A DNA stretch of 64,000 nucleotides, from NCBI GenBank assembly GCA_043777755.1, contig JAYWHK010000212.1, positions 65,306 through 129,305 on the forward strand, given 5' to 3'. The notes beneath the pieces were generated by a model. That model ran no database searches. It saw only the letters and a list, made by a program, of their open reading frames with translations, and was not told the DNA's origin. The DNA is from CANHEE01 sp043777755. GTDB taxonomy: Bacteria; Bacteroidota; Bacteroidia; Chitinophagales; Saprospiraceae. Numbering within the stretch: the first letter of the stretch is position 1; each line of letters begins with the position of its first letter. The translations under genes and the position numbers were made by a program. Of this stretch, positions 7,600-17,063 are shown piece by piece.

Positions 7600-10500
7600 T
7601 TACAATCCCAACACCTTCACTGTATCGTCATTTCTGACCAAAATAACTGCTTTTTGTTTGCCAATTTTAATCGCTGCGCTGCGGCGAACTTCACCTTTGA
7701 CTTGTACACCATTGACATTTTGTACATCAAATTTACAATTTCCTTTGTTGATAAGTACTTTTCCATAATCTGCATCGTAACGCCCAAGTTGTACATTGTT
7801 TCCGTAGTAATTTCCATAAAGCAATACATCTGGTAAATTATCTTTGTTGGCATCAATGATTTGTGCAGTTTTGTAAGGAGTCAATTGTGCAAAATCAGGC
7901 AACGAAACAGTTTCAAATTTGCCATTCCCTTGATTGACCAAAATGGCATTATCAAAATAAGTTGCTTCGTATTTTTTTGCTTTTTGTAATTTTTCTTTAG
8001 TAAAAATTTGCTCCAATGACATTTTTGCAAACTCACGAGCGAATAATATTTTTTTCTTAAAAGAAGGAATTTGTCGTTGCAAATCGGCAATATTCGTAAA
8101 AGGAACTTCTCTATCGCCCATGAAAAAAGTCAAGATTTGTTCTTTTTTACCATTGTCATCAAAATCTGAATAATACATCTTAACTGATTGATTAACAGAG
8201 GTTTGTAAACGTGTATTTTGCCCCAAATTACCAGCTAAAATATCTATATCGCCATCATTGTCAAAATCATAAGGCATTACAAAATTCCACCAACCTTTTT
8301 TATCTGTCAAAGTTGTTGTTTTAAAGGTATTGTTTTCTTTGATAAAAGCATAAATAAGGTCCCATTCAGTAGCGACGATTAAATCTTTGTCACCATCTTT
8401 GTCTATGTCTGTCCAAACAGAATTTTTGACCAAACCGATGTTCGCTAAATCTTTGTTCCATTCCGTGGTAACATCTGAAAAATGTCCTTTACCATCGTTT
8501 TTCAACAAGTAAGAGCGAGGTGTTTCGCCATAATTGCTCGTCAAAGATCTTGCGCCAAGAAACAAATCTACAAAACCATCACCATCAAAATCATTGGCAG
8601 TAAGCGTTCCTACGATTGGATAGGGTTTTGGAAAAGCATCTTGCAAACGAGAAAAATTCCCTTTTCCATCATTCAGATAAACTCGGGAAGCGGAATTGGC
8701 ATCTTTTTCAGCAAATTCACTACCGCCTGTTCCTACTATAATATCGTTATCTTTGTCGTTGTCAATATCTACAATCAAGGCTTCAACGTCTTCCATGATG
8801 CTATCTTGCGCCATCGCTGTATTTTTTATTTTTGAAAAAACACCATTTTTTTGTTGAAAAAACAAGCCAGATTCTTTCCATTTTGCACCACCAACAAACA
8901 CATCTTCTAAACCGTCACCATTCAAATCGCCAACTGCCAAAGCGGGCCCTTCCGTAGAAGTCAAAAGCGGAGTCAAAGGTTCTCTGTCAAACTCTATAAA
9001 ATCATTTTCATCGTGAAAATAATTTAATTTTACTTTGTCCGTAATATCTGTAATTTTATTAGAAAGTCGTGAGTCGTGAGAAGTCGTGAGTCGTGAGAAA
9101 TCAAATTTTTTCAAGCCTTTTTTATAAGAAAAAGTATTGATTCCGTTGAAGTTAAGCGAATTTTTATCTAACTTTTGAAAAGAACCATCAGTCCAAATCA
9201 AAAACAAACTGTCTATCTCATCTGGATTGCCGATACCCGCATAAAGTGGTGTTTCCATACTGCCTTGAAAACCCTTCGTTGGGTATTTTTCGTACATCAT
9301 CACACTGTCTTTTTTATAGGCAACCAAACGGCTACCGATGGCAGTACGATTTTTTTCAGTGCCTTCCAATTTTAAGGTCAGCATTACGTTTGTAGGCTTT
9401 TTTTCAATAATATTTTCATAAACAAAAGCCTTATCGTTGATGTTGTTCGTGATAATATCCAAATCGCCATCGTTGTCCAAATCGGCATAAGCCGAGCCAT
9501 TCGAGTACGATTTTTTATTGTTTTCGATAAAAAATTCTTGGTCTTGGAATTTCAAATTTCCTGAATTTTTAAACATTTTATTGTACAATTTTATCTCAGG
9601 AACATTCCGAATCACATCTAAATCCTTGTCTTCGAGTTTGTCCGCACGGATTTTATCTTGCAAATTATCCGCCGAAGCGAACTTGATGTAGTCAATATCA
9701 TTCATGCGTTTTGGAATACCATTTCCTATAAAAATATCTTTTTTTCCATCGTTGTCAAAGTCTAAAAATAGACTTGCCCAAGACCAATCCGTCGCAAAAA
9801 CACCCGAATACATTGCCACTTCACTCATCGTGCCATTTCCATTATTGAGCTGTAAAGCATTGCGTGCATATTGAAAATTATAGCCATAACCCAACTTGTA
9901 ATTGAACGTTCCGAAAGCATCTTCACCTTCGGAAGATTTCAAAATAAATGGCTCAAAAGGTTGCATATCCAAGCTCATCACATCATTGAGTCCGTCATTG
10001 TTCAAATCACCAATATCAACGCCCATGCTAAAACGGCTCGTATGCTGTACATAATCGTTGATTTGCTCCTTGAAAGTACCATTTTTTTGATTAATATAGA
10101 GATAATCGTTTTCGTGAAAATCGTTGCCAATGTACATATCAAGATAGCCATCACCATTTATATCGCCAACTGCCAAACCCAAACCGTAGCCAACAACGGT
10201 TGAATTAATGCCAACTATTTTTGTTATTTCATTATATTTTCCATTGTTATTTTTGAAAAAACGGTCCCCAGAAAGTGGATGAAATTTTCCTTGAAAGTTT
10301 TTTCGAGGACCAAAAGTACCATTGTTATGCAGGGAGTGATTGAGCTGAAACATATCCAAATCACCATCTAAATCATAGTCAAAAAAAGTAGCTTGTGTTC
10401 CAAAACCAACCAAATCCAAACCAAATTCTTTCGATTTTTCTTCAAAAACAGGTGCTCCATCCTTGATTTCTTTGCAAATATAGAGTTTGTTATGACTTTT

Positions 10501-10941
10501 TAAATTCAAATAATCGCCTACGACGCTTACATAAATGTCCATCATACCGTCTTGATTGACATCTGCAACAGCCACGCCATTCGACCAATCTTTGGTGGAA
10601 ACAATACCCGATTTTTCAGTAATGTCGTCAAATTTCATGTTGCCTTTGTTCAAATACAACTTGTTCGCAACCCGATTTCCCGAGAAGAAAACATCTTGCA
10701 GCCCGTCATTGTTGAAATCGCCAACACCAATACCGCCACCATTGTAGTAATACATATATTTAAAAATATTCATATCCAAATTAACATCTAAGTCATTTGA
10801 AAACTGAATACCAGTTTGTGCTGATTCGAGCAAACGGAAGGTTGGTTTTGACGTTACAGTTGCTTTGTTTTCTTTTTTTGTACAAGAAAAAAAAATAAAA
10901 ATAACTAAAACGAAAGAAAATATAGTGTGTAATTTATTCAT
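7600..10941 (-). CDS. FG-GAP/VCBS-repeat outer-membrane lipoprotein
   Basis: This 1113-residue protein has a lipoprotein signal (IFIFFSCTKKENK). It then carries about fourteen short Ca2+-binding repeats of the DxDxDG type, for example GDFNNDGLQDVFF, ADVNQDGMMDIYV, GDINGDGYLDMYIGND, LDFDNDGKKDIFIGNG, ADLDNDGDLDIIT, NDFDGDGFVDLFLGAR and YDFDNDGDIDILAGN. These are blades of an integrin-alpha-like beta-propeller, probably two propellers separated by an ASPIC/UnbV-like middle. Such lipoproteins are common near glycan or peptide uptake systems in Bacteroidota and are thought to bind ligands at the surface. The ATG at 10941 (MNKLHTIFSF) is chosen because the lipobox follows it; the frame runs further upstream without coding character. 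About residues 624-637 come from a tandem repeat (see findings). Confidence 0.85.
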   Translation of the reverse strand: MNKLHTIFSFVLVIFIFFSCTKKENKATVTSKPTFRLLESAQTGIQFSNDLDVNLDMNIFKYMYYYNGGGIGVGDFNNDGLQDVFFSGNRVANKLYLNKGNMKFDDITEKSGIVSTKDWSNGVAVADVNQDGMMDIYVSVVGDYLNLKSHNKLYICKEIKDGAPVFEEKSKEFGLDLVGFGTQATFFDYDLDGDLDMFQLNHSLHNNGTFGPRKNFQGKFHPLSGDRFFKNNNGKYNEITKIVGINSTVVGYGLGLAVGDINGDGYLDMYIGNDFHENDYLYINQKNGTFKEQINDYVQHTSRFSMGVDIGDLNNDGLNDVMSLDMQPFEPFILKSSEGEDAFGTFNYKLGYGYNFQYARNALQLNNGNGTMSEVAMYSGVFATDWSWASLFLDFDNDGKKDIFIGNGIPKRMNDIDYIKFASADNLQDKIRADKLEDKDLDVIRNVPEIKLYNKMFKNSGNLKFQDQEFFIENNKKSYSNGSAYADLDNDGDLDIITNNINDKAFVYENIIEKKPTNVMLTLKLEGTEKNRTAIGSRLVAYKKDSVMMYEKYPTKGFQGSMETPLYAGIGNPDEIDSLFLIWTDGSFQKLDKNSLNFNGINTFSYKKGLKKFDFSRLTTSHDSRLSNKITDITDKVKLNYFHDENDFIEFDREPLTPLLTSTEGPALAVGDLNGDGLEDVFVGGAKWKESGLFFQQKNGVFSKIKNTAMAQDSIMEDVEALIVDIDNDKDNDIIVGTGGSEFAEKDANSASRVYLNDGKGNFSRLQDAFPKPYPIVGTLTANDFDGDGFVDLFLGARSLTSNYGETPRSYLLKNDGKGHFSDVTTEWNKDLANIGLVKNSVWTDIDKDGDKDLIVATEWDLIYAFIKENNTFKTTTLTDKKGWWNFVMPYDFDNDGDIDILAGNLGQNTRLQTSVNQSVKMYYSDFDDNGKKEQILTFFMGDREVPFTNIADLQRQIPSFKKKILFAREFAKMSLEQIFTKEKLQKAKKYEATYFDNAILVNQGNGKFETVSLPDFAQLTPYKTAQIIDANKDNLPDVLLYGNYYGNNVQLGRYDADYGKVLINKGNCKFDVQNVNGVQVKGEVRRSAAIKIGKQKAVILVRNDDTVKVLGL

Positions 10942-11005
10942 TGATTTATTTTTAAGTGGTTGGGCTAAAATAACCACATTTATTTCTATACGCCTACTTG
11001 TAAAG

Positions 11006-11013
11006 CAAAGATA
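11006..11013 (-). promoter_or_regulatory. Possible -7 box for the FG-GAP lipoprotein gene
   Basis: On the minus strand TATCTTTG matches TAnnTTTG about 65 bases before the ATG at 10941. A second equal match lies at 11063-11070. No convincing -33 element was seen for either. Confidence 0.35.
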
Positions 11014-11081
11014 GGAAAAATTTGTGTAGCTTAATAAATTTGTTGCTGTAATATTTTGTGTGCAAAGATAAAAAAAAACTA

Positions 11082-11089
11082 TAACTTTG
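11082..11089 (+). promoter_or_regulatory. Probable -7 box for the gene at 11105
   Basis: TAACTTTG lies 15 bases before the ATG at 11105, with TTTG at 11055-11058 upstream (23-base spacing). It suggests the now-broken gene once had its own promoter. Confidence 0.45.
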
Positions 11090-11104
11090 CGTAAAAAGAA
11101 CCTT

Positions 11105-11846
11105 ATGGCACAAGTAAAAATAGAAATCACAAATTCAAATGGTGAAAAAATCACAATTGAACGAGAGGTTATCACAGACAAAGCGCTGGATAGCTTCAAT
11201 AATATAGAGGCGTTTACGCTACAAATACGTCGTGAACTTTTCCCTGAATTACAAAAGAGTTTGTTGGAGGAGTCTAGGTATCGTATAAAAAAAACGAATT
11301 TCGGAGTAATGGCAAGCGTCAAGTACAAAATAGTAGGAATAGAAGGTGTAGCAGCACACATCATGCTTCGGCAATACGAGGAGACTAAAGTCGCTGTCAA
11401 TGACTACCTTGCTTATTTAGAAGTAGGTCTGACAAGTTGGTTTAAAGGGGTGAATATTTACATTACGCTTTGTTTCATACTGACCGTTTTGAAAAAGCGC
11501 ATGAGTTGTATCTAACAGGGAAGCAGCAAGGCGAACACAATGACAGCAAAAAAGTAGAAATTCTTTTTAGCCGAATAGAGAACCTATCAAAATACAGACT
11601 TCGACACTTGAAAAAAGAAAAAGAAACTTTTCGCAGCGACGTATTCATCGCCTTAGCAGAGCTCCTTGCCAAATATTCCTTTCAATTCAAAAACTACAAG
11701 CGGAAGCCAAGGCGCTTTATGTTCGTTTTCAAGAAAAACCCTACGATGTGCTTAATCAACCCTACGAAGTAGAGGTCATCAACTACGAAAAAACATGGTT
11801 GCATATTTGTAATTTTATGAATGGACGCTATTTTGACCGAGTTTGA
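11105..11846 (+). pseudogene. Frameshifted gene of unknown function, two frame breaks
   Basis: Coding-like sequence continues through three frames. Frame one starts at the ATG at 11105 (MAQVKIEITNSNGEKITIE) and reads sensibly to YLEVGLTSWFKG. Near the AAAGGGG run at 11444-11450 the sense moves to another frame, GEYLHYALFHTDRFEKAHEL, which continues to LAKYSFQFK. Near the AAAAA run at 11689-11693 it moves again, to QAEAKALYVRFQEKPYDV and ends NGRYFDRV with a stop at 11844-11846. The joined product would be about 245 residues. No family is recognised. Both breaks are at homopolymer runs, so sequencing error is a real alternative to gene decay. Confidence 0.55.
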
Positions 11847-11965
11847 GTTATTACAATATTTATGGAACAAATATACTTCAGTAGTCCAAGGCGGTCTTGC
11901 TTTTGTGGGAAATAACCCTTTCAAAATTTTTATTTTTAATAAAAAGATAAAAAATACACCAAACA

Positions 11966-11997
11966 TTTGCAATACCAAAAAAATAAATATATCTTTG
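11966..11997 (+). promoter_or_regulatory. Promoter of rpmE2
   Basis: TTTG (11966-11969), then 20 bases, then TATCTTTG (11990-11997) gives a textbook Bacteroidota -33/-7 promoter. It lies about 30 bases before the ribosomal protein start. Confidence 0.75.
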
Positions 11998-12027
11998 CGC
12001 CACTTTTGATAAAAAATTAAGAAAATA

Positions 12028-12282
12028 ATGAGAAAAGAAATTCATCCTAAAAGTTATCGTACAGTCATTTTTAAAGATTTCTCAGTAGATGAGTCTTGGA
12101 TGGGTCGCTCTTGTGCGAACTCTAAAGAAAACGTTCTATGGGAAGACGGTAATGAATATCCGCTTATCAAGTTAGAAATTTCATCACATTCACATCCGTT
12201 CTTTACGGGTAAGATGAAAATGGTTGATACAGCTGGTCGTATTGATAAGTTCAACAAAAAATTTGCAAAGTTTTCTAAATAA
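12028..12282 (+). CDS. rpmE2: 50S ribosomal protein bL31, type B
   Basis: This 84-residue protein is the type B (zinc-free) form of large-subunit protein bL31, which bridges the ribosomal subunits. It starts [17 protein letters not shown] and contains [20 protein letters not shown], the family's conserved region with the type-B insertion. The CxxC zinc ligands of type A are absent; only one Cys is present (SCANS). Length is normal. It has a consensus promoter and is followed by an intrinsic terminator, as expected for a strongly expressed single gene. Confidence 0.93.
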   Translation: MRKEIHPKSYRTVIFKDFSVDESWMGRSCANSKENVLWEDGNEYPLIKLEISSHSHPFFTGKMKMVDTAGRIDKFNKKFAKFSK

Positions 12283-12301
12283 ACGTTTGCATATTTTCGT
12301 T

Positions 12302-12336
12302 AAAAAGTCCCAATGTTTTAACAGATGGGACTTTTT
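12302..12336 (+). terminator. Intrinsic terminator of rpmE2
   Basis: The arms AAAAAGTCCCA and TGGGACTTTTT enclose a 13-base loop and are followed by more T residues. It lies 20 bases after the rpmE2 stop and just before the next gene. Confidence 0.8.
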
Positions 12337-12351
12337 ATTTTTTTTCTTACG

Positions 12352-13560
12352 ATGAAAAATATCATTCTTTTTGATAGTGAAGTAAGACAACACCTTTTGC
12401 CCTTGACGTTCACCCGTCCTGTTGCAGAGCTTCGCATTGGCATCACGACCATCAAAGAAAAATGGGAACAACTCCTTGACGGAGTTGCTTCTCACATCAC
12501 CGAAGATTACCTTTCCACAAAATTTCCAATCAGCATTAGCGATGACAACTATGTCATTGACGGTTCGGTTATTCCGACCGAAGCCCTTTGCAGTCGTATT
12601 GCAGACTTGGGTTACAATGAGGCATTGGTCAAAAATGGAGAGTTAATTGCAGCCCGTTTGGGTGAAGAACAATTCGAGCGTGTGATTTTAGAAGGTGAAA
12701 TGAGTAGCCTTGAAGAAACCGAAATAGACTTGGAGTTTGTCCAAATCTCAAGACCTTGGCACTTGTTTTCTTATAATGATCAAGTATTAAGAGCTGATTT
12801 TCAATGGATTACCAAAAATAGAAAATCACAGACCATCAGTCCTACCAACCAAGTTTTAGGAAAAGAAAATATTTTTTTAGAAGAAGGTGCAAAGGTAGAA
12901 TGTTCTATTTTGAATGCCACTACAGGGCCCATCTATATCGGTAAAAATGCTGAGATAATGGAAGGCTGTATTGTACGTGGTGCTTTGGCTCTTTGCGAAG
13001 GTGCTACGCTCAAAATGGGTGCAAAACTTTATGGTGCAAATACTTTTGGTCCTCATTGCAAAGTTGGTGGAGAAGTGGGAAACTCTATTTTATTGGGTTA
13101 CTCCAACAAAGGACACGACGGCTATTTGGGAAATTCTGTATTGGGCGAATGGTGCAATTTAGGTGCAGATACCAATACTTCTAACTTAAAAAACACTTAT
13201 GACGAGGTGCGCCTGTGGAGTTATGTAGAGAAAAAATTTGCACATACAGGGCAAAATTTCCTTGGCTTAATCATGGGAGATCACTCAAAATCAGGCATCA
13301 ATACCATGTTTAATACAGGAACAGTGGTTGGTGTGGCTGCCAATATTTTTGGAGAAGGTTATCCTCGTAATATTATTCCGTCATTTTCATGGGGCGGTTA
13401 CAGCGGTTTTATTACACATAAATTAGACAAAGCAATTGCAACCGCAAAAATTGTAATGGCTCGAAGAAATATTAATCTGACCGAAGAAGACGAAAAAATA
13501 CTCAAACATCTTTATGAAATCAGCACGCCTGAGCGTAGCTGGGAAAAAAAGGTTGGCTAA
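12352..13560 (+). CDS. GlmU-like sugar nucleotidyltransferase/acyltransferase
   Basis: This 402-residue protein resembles the bacteroidotal GlmU-family proteins that combine a nucleotidyltransferase-like N-terminal half with a left-handed beta-helix acyltransferase half. The N-terminus NIILFDSEVRQHLLPLTFTR is typical; LTFTRPVAELRIG stands where the family keeps its first nucleotide-site residues. From about residue 185 hexapeptide-type turns appear (IYIGKNAEIMEGCIV, GATLKMGAKLYG, GHDGYLGNSVLGEWCNLGA, FNTGTVVGVAANIFG). It probably acts in UDP-GlcNAc or related nucleotide-sugar supply, but the exact reaction is inferred. I chose the ATG at 12352 because the longer frame overlaps the upstream terminator. 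Confidence 0.8.
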   Translation: MKNIILFDSEVRQHLLPLTFTRPVAELRIGITTIKEKWEQLLDGVASHITEDYLSTKFPISISDDNYVIDGSVIPTEALCSRIADLGYNEALVKNGELIAARLGEEQFERVILEGEMSSLEETEIDLEFVQISRPWHLFSYNDQVLRADFQWITKNRKSQTISPTNQVLGKENIFLEEGAKVECSILNATTGPIYIGKNAEIMEGCIVRGALALCEGATLKMGAKLYGANTFGPHCKVGGEVGNSILLGYSNKGHDGYLGNSVLGEWCNLGADTNTSNLKNTYDEVRLWSYVEKKFAHTGQNFLGLIMGDHSKSGINTMFNTGTVVGVAANIFGEGYPRNIIPSFSWGGYSGFITHKLDKAIATAKIVMARRNINLTEEDEKILKHLYEISTPERSWEKKVG

Positions 13561-13587
13561 TTTGCTCAACCAAAAGACTCATTTATA

Positions 13588-14274
13588 ATGAAACAACCTT
13601 CTTGGAAGCGTTTTCTTAGTTATTTTCGTGCTTTTAAGCTCGAAGAGTGTACATCAAGTGAAGTCAATCCAAAATTGGATCTTTACCTCAAACAGGGTCG
13701 TTATCAATTGTGTACACCGCACGCTGTGTACTCGTATGGTGATTTATACGACAATTTTACCCGTTCTTTTGATGCCATTGATTTAGATTTGTTAGACATC
13801 AAACGAGTACTGGTATTGGGTTTTGGACTGGGCAGTATTCCTTTCATTTTGGAAGAAGTATTTGAAAAAAACTACAATTATACCGCTGTAGAGCTGGATT
13901 GCAAGGTGATTGACATGGCTAAAAAATATGTTTTGCCCGAAATAAAATCCTCTGTTGATTTGGTTTGCGAAGATGCACTTCATTTTGTGAACAATTGTAA
14001 AGAAAAATTCGACCTTATCGCCATGGATATTTTTATTGACGATACTGTTCCGAAAGATTTTGAAAAAGATGAATTTTTGATAAAATTAAAGAATTTACTT
14101 TCTATTGAAGGTGTTTTGCTGTACAACCGCTTGTCTTTTAATAAAAAAGACAAAGCCGATACTAAAGAGTTTTATGAGCAAAAATTCATGCCTGCATTTC
14201 CTGAAGCAACTTACCTTGATGTCAATGGCAATTGGATGTTGTTGAATCGAGCAGATGCGCTAAGGGCGATATAA
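13588..14274 (+). CDS. Spermidine-synthase-like SAM-binding protein
   Basis: This 228-residue protein has a Rossmann methyltransferase-like core of the spermidine/spermine synthase type. The nucleotide-binding motif is VLVLGFGLGSIPFIL (about residues 72-86), the acidic ribose-binding residue sits in YTAVELDCKVIDMA, and the motif IV region is FDLIAMDIFIDD. The polyamine-synthase active-site Asp pair is not obvious, so a different small-molecule or methyl-transfer role is possible. It begins 27 bases after the GlmU-like gene and may be co-transcribed with it. Function beyond the fold is not assigned. Confidence 0.65.
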   Translation: MKQPSWKRFLSYFRAFKLEECTSSEVNPKLDLYLKQGRYQLCTPHAVYSYGDLYDNFTRSFDAIDLDLLDIKRVLVLGFGLGSIPFILEEVFEKNYNYTAVELDCKVIDMAKKYVLPEIKSSVDLVCEDALHFVNNCKEKFDLIAMDIFIDDTVPKDFEKDEFLIKLKNLLSIEGVLLYNRLSFNKKDKADTKEFYEQKFMPAFPEATYLDVNGNWMLLNRADALRAI

Positions 14275-14562
14275 TGAGTAATAGCAAAAGTCATTTATTG
14301 AATACATTGTTTTAAAAGTTTGCTATCGCTTATAATTATTGTATTGTTTTGGTTTTCAATTAGTTAGAGGCATTTCAAACAATAGCAAACGTTAAACAAC
14401 TAAAAAAACAGTGTAGTTAATTGTTTTTTATAAAAAAATAAGCCATGAAAAATAACTCACAATATTAGCTTTAATTATCGCCCGTAATTTTATAAGTTAT
14501 AGACAATTAAAAAAGTAATTTTTCAATTAAATTGCACTACTTTTGCTATCAAAATAACTGAT
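14275..14562. other. AT-rich intergenic region with TAGCAAA repeats and -7 box
   Basis: This 288-base gap holds an 8-bp inverted repeat, ATAGCAAA (14281-14288) and TTTGCTAT (14319-14326), and a further ATAGCAAA copy near 14390. TACTTTTG at 14538-14545 matches TAnnTTTG and is a likely -7 box for the gene at 14563. I see no open frame with coding character here. Confidence 0.4.
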
Positions 14563-16845
14563 ATGAAAAAAAGAATCCGCATTTTATTTATTTTTTTCCT
14601 ACTTTTTCTTATAAGAAACAATGGTTTCTCTCAGAAAACTTTCCAAAAAATATTATCACAATCCTTACAATCATCTATATTGCGAGCAAGTGCGGACAAA
14701 CAATCTGTTTTCATTATTGGTAATACATTTTATTTGGGTGAAGAAAATATTTTGATTGGCAAAATTAATCCTTTAAATGGTGATTTTGATTGGGTCAAAC
14801 TGCACAGTTCTAAGTACTCTCAATTAGTAATCCGACAGTGCTTAGTCCAACAAGATGGTCTTTTAATAGCTGCTAATGACAGTGAAAATAGCACACCTTC
14901 TTCATTTTTGATAAAATATGACCTGCAAGGAAAACTTCTTTGGACTAAGCAAATTGGCAAAGCTAATTATTCCAAAATCTTTGATATTGCAGAAGATGAA
15001 CAGGAGAAAGTTTGGATTTCGGCTATTCATTTGGGTGTAACGAGTTCCGACTCTAGCTATTATTATACAACTCAGATGAGTAAAAGTGGTGCTTTAGCGA
15101 CAGGCTATAAACATATCTACAAACCTACACATTTTTTTATTACTGAAAGCCATTTTAATTTGGCAAAATTAATCCCAACTTATGACCGTAGCCAAATTAT
15201 TGCACTCATAGACGCTAACACCCCTTTTTCTGATATGGGTACACTTCAGTATGTATCTTCACCACACTATCGCCCATGTCTTGATTTTTTTGAACGATTT
15301 GATAGTACAGGTTACTTTACTTCTTTTCTTTCCAATTTAAAGAAAAAGAGTACTTTTTTCATTGCACCAGACCTTATGCTTAGTTCGGGCGAAAATACTA
15401 TTTGGAAAAATGGCACGGATACTAAATACAACTGTTTAACAATAACTGATTTTAAAAAAAATGAAATTATTCAAATTCATAAAACAGAAAATTACGAAAA
15501 AATTTTTGATATAGACAATAATTCCTTTTTTACTTATGATGAAAAACAAAATACAATTACCAAATTTGATTCAAAAATCAATCAAATTTGGCGCAAACAG
15601 TTAGATAAATGCTTAGAAACAAGTAATTTTGATGCCCTGTCTATCAATGACGGTTTTGTATTTACGGTAAGAAATGTCAAAGGAAAAACATTAATTGCAT
15701 TGTTTGATAAGAATGGCAACAATAGCGACTGTAGCACCAAGTCCCTACCCGTAAGTAGTATGGTAAAATTTCCCGAAGAAAAAATTTATAATTTCAATAG
15801 CTATAATTTGACGAGAAGCACAAAAATAAGCCAAACACCTTTGTTTGTTCCTGACGAAAATATAATGCTTTCTTCTAAAGATTTTTGTGTAAAAGTAGAT
15901 GCTACTTTTTCTTTTCCAGATACGGTCTGCTTAAAAGCAGGCTACAGTCCTATTATCGTAGATACCTCTTCCTTAATAAAACATATTTGGAGAATACCCA
16001 ATCAAGGACTTGACGATAAAATACCCAATTTAACTTTTACTAAAAAAGGCAATGCTTTTGTATTTCATAATGTAGAATTGGGCATTTGCAGAGATAGTAT
16101 TTCAAAAAAAGTGAAAGTATTAGAAGTGCCAAAACTAATACTAAAAGACACTGTAGTTTGTGGAAGTCCAAGCCTAACTATAAACCTCAAAGACAACGTT
16201 ACCACAGCTCGATTTATGAATAAACAACCTATTAATGAAGAAATAAGTATCACGAAATCAGGTCTTTATAATTTTTTAATCCAAAATAATAGTTGTGCAG
16301 ACTCTACAAAAATCAATGTAAAAATTATAGACTTTCAATCTCCATTCGTTCTACCTAAAACACCAGTTTGCCAAAATGAAGATTTCCCAATCGTACTCTC
16401 TAATTTTAAAAATATTATTTGGGATAAAAATCAGCTATTACAAGATACTCTTTTCATAAAAGACGATAAGAAGCATAGTTATTCTGCTACTTACACCTTA
16501 GATACTGTTTGTAAAATTACTGGAACATTAGAAGTCAAACGGAAAAAATGCACCGATTCAGAGCTTTATCAAATTTATGCACCTAATATTTTTTCGCCCA
16601 ATCAAGACGGCTCTAACGATAATTGGACTATTCTAAGCCCTTTTTCAGAAGTCATCGAACTGAATATTTACGACCTTTGGGGCAATCATATTTTTATGCA
16701 AAAAGGAAAAAATGCAACTTGGGATGGTACAAGTTTAGATGGAAATCTCAGCTTACAAGGTGTCTATACATGGCTAATATTTTTCAAAGATCTAAGGGAT
16801 AATGAAATAAAAAAAATTAGTGGAAATGTCATGCTTTTAAAATAA
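14563..16845 (+). CDS. Large surface protein with T9SS type B (gliding-motility-associated) C-terminus
   Basis: This 760-residue protein starts with a basic, hydrophobic signal peptide (RILFIFFLLFLIRNNGFSQ). Residues ~25-450 form repeated strand-rich blocks that read like a beta-propeller (phrases such as LLIAANDSENS and KYDLQGKLLWTKQIG). Residues ~480-660 carry Ig-like segments with paired cysteines (DTVCLKAGYSP, DTVVCGSPSLTINL). The last ~85 residues are a type B signal: APNIFSPNQDGSNDNWTI, LNIYDLWGNHIF and LQGVYTWLIFFKD. It is expected at the cell surface through T9SS. The natural partner or ligand cannot be told. A MITE sits five bases beyond its stop. Confidence 0.8.
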   Translation: MKKRIRILFIFFLLFLIRNNGFSQKTFQKILSQSLQSSILRASADKQSVFIIGNTFYLGEENILIGKINPLNGDFDWVKLHSSKYSQLVIRQCLVQQDGLLIAANDSENSTPSSFLIKYDLQGKLLWTKQIGKANYSKIFDIAEDEQEKVWISAIHLGVTSSDSSYYYTTQMSKSGALATGYKHIYKPTHFFITESHFNLAKLIPTYDRSQIIALIDANTPFSDMGTLQYVSSPHYRPCLDFFERFDSTGYFTSFLSNLKKKSTFFIAPDLMLSSGENTIWKNGTDTKYNCLTITDFKKNEIIQIHKTENYEKIFDIDNNSFFTYDEKQNTITKFDSKINQIWRKQLDKCLETSNFDALSINDGFVFTVRNVKGKTLIALFDKNGNNSDCSTKSLPVSSMVKFPEEKIYNFNSYNLTRSTKISQTPLFVPDENIMLSSKDFCVKVDATFSFPDTVCLKAGYSPIIVDTSSLIKHIWRIPNQGLDDKIPNLTFTKKGNAFVFHNVELGICRDSISKKVKVLEVPKLILKDTVVCGSPSLTINLKDNVTTARFMNKQPINEEISITKSGLYNFLIQNNSCADSTKINVKIIDFQSPFVLPKTPVCQNEDFPIVLSNFKNIIWDKNQLLQDTLFIKDDKKHSYSATYTLDTVCKITGTLEVKRKKCTDSELYQIYAPNIFSPNQDGSNDNWTILSPFSEVIELNIYDLWGNHIFMQKGKNATWDGTSLDGNLSLQGVYTWLIFFKDLRDNEIKKISGNVMLLK

Positions 16846-16849
16846 ATAT

Positions 16850-17036
16850 GATCCTAATGGGAGTAACCTGAAATTGTAGAAAATCTTAAGTAAATGTTAA
16901 TAAAAATATTTTCATATCAAAATATAGGTATTTATGAAGTTTTTATTAGATTTTTCAGTGCTTATTCATTGGGAAATAATGTATTTTAAGATTTTATTAA
17001 CATTTTCTACAAAACGAGGTTACTCCCGATCCTAAT
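16850..17036. mobile_element. 169-bp MITE with imperfect terminal inverted repeats and 9-bp target duplication
   Basis: The element proper is 16859-17027. Its left end is GGGAGTAACCT, four mismatched bases, then TTGTAGAAAAT; the right end is the reverse complement of the same pattern (ATTTTCTACAA, then AGGTTACTCCC). The terminal inverted repeats therefore agree at 22 of the outer 26 positions. The flanks are identical 9-bp direct repeats, GATCCTAAT at 16850-16858 and 17028-17036, which is the footprint of a transposition event. No protein is encoded, so it must have been moved by a transposase elsewhere. The intact target duplication suggests the insertion is recent. Confidence 0.88.
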
Positions 17037-17063
17037 TTAAGTCAATACTAGCAAAAGTAATAA

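Noticed and set aside
10942..11400. The FG-GAP gene frame is open much further upstream, to 11400.
   Set aside because: The extra residues have no coding character, overlap the opposite-strand gene at 11105, and a lipoprotein signal begins at the ATG at 10941.
16859..17027. A promoter or RNA gene inside the MITE.
   Set aside because: Inverted ends and target duplication fully explain the structure; nothing inside looks like a known RNA.
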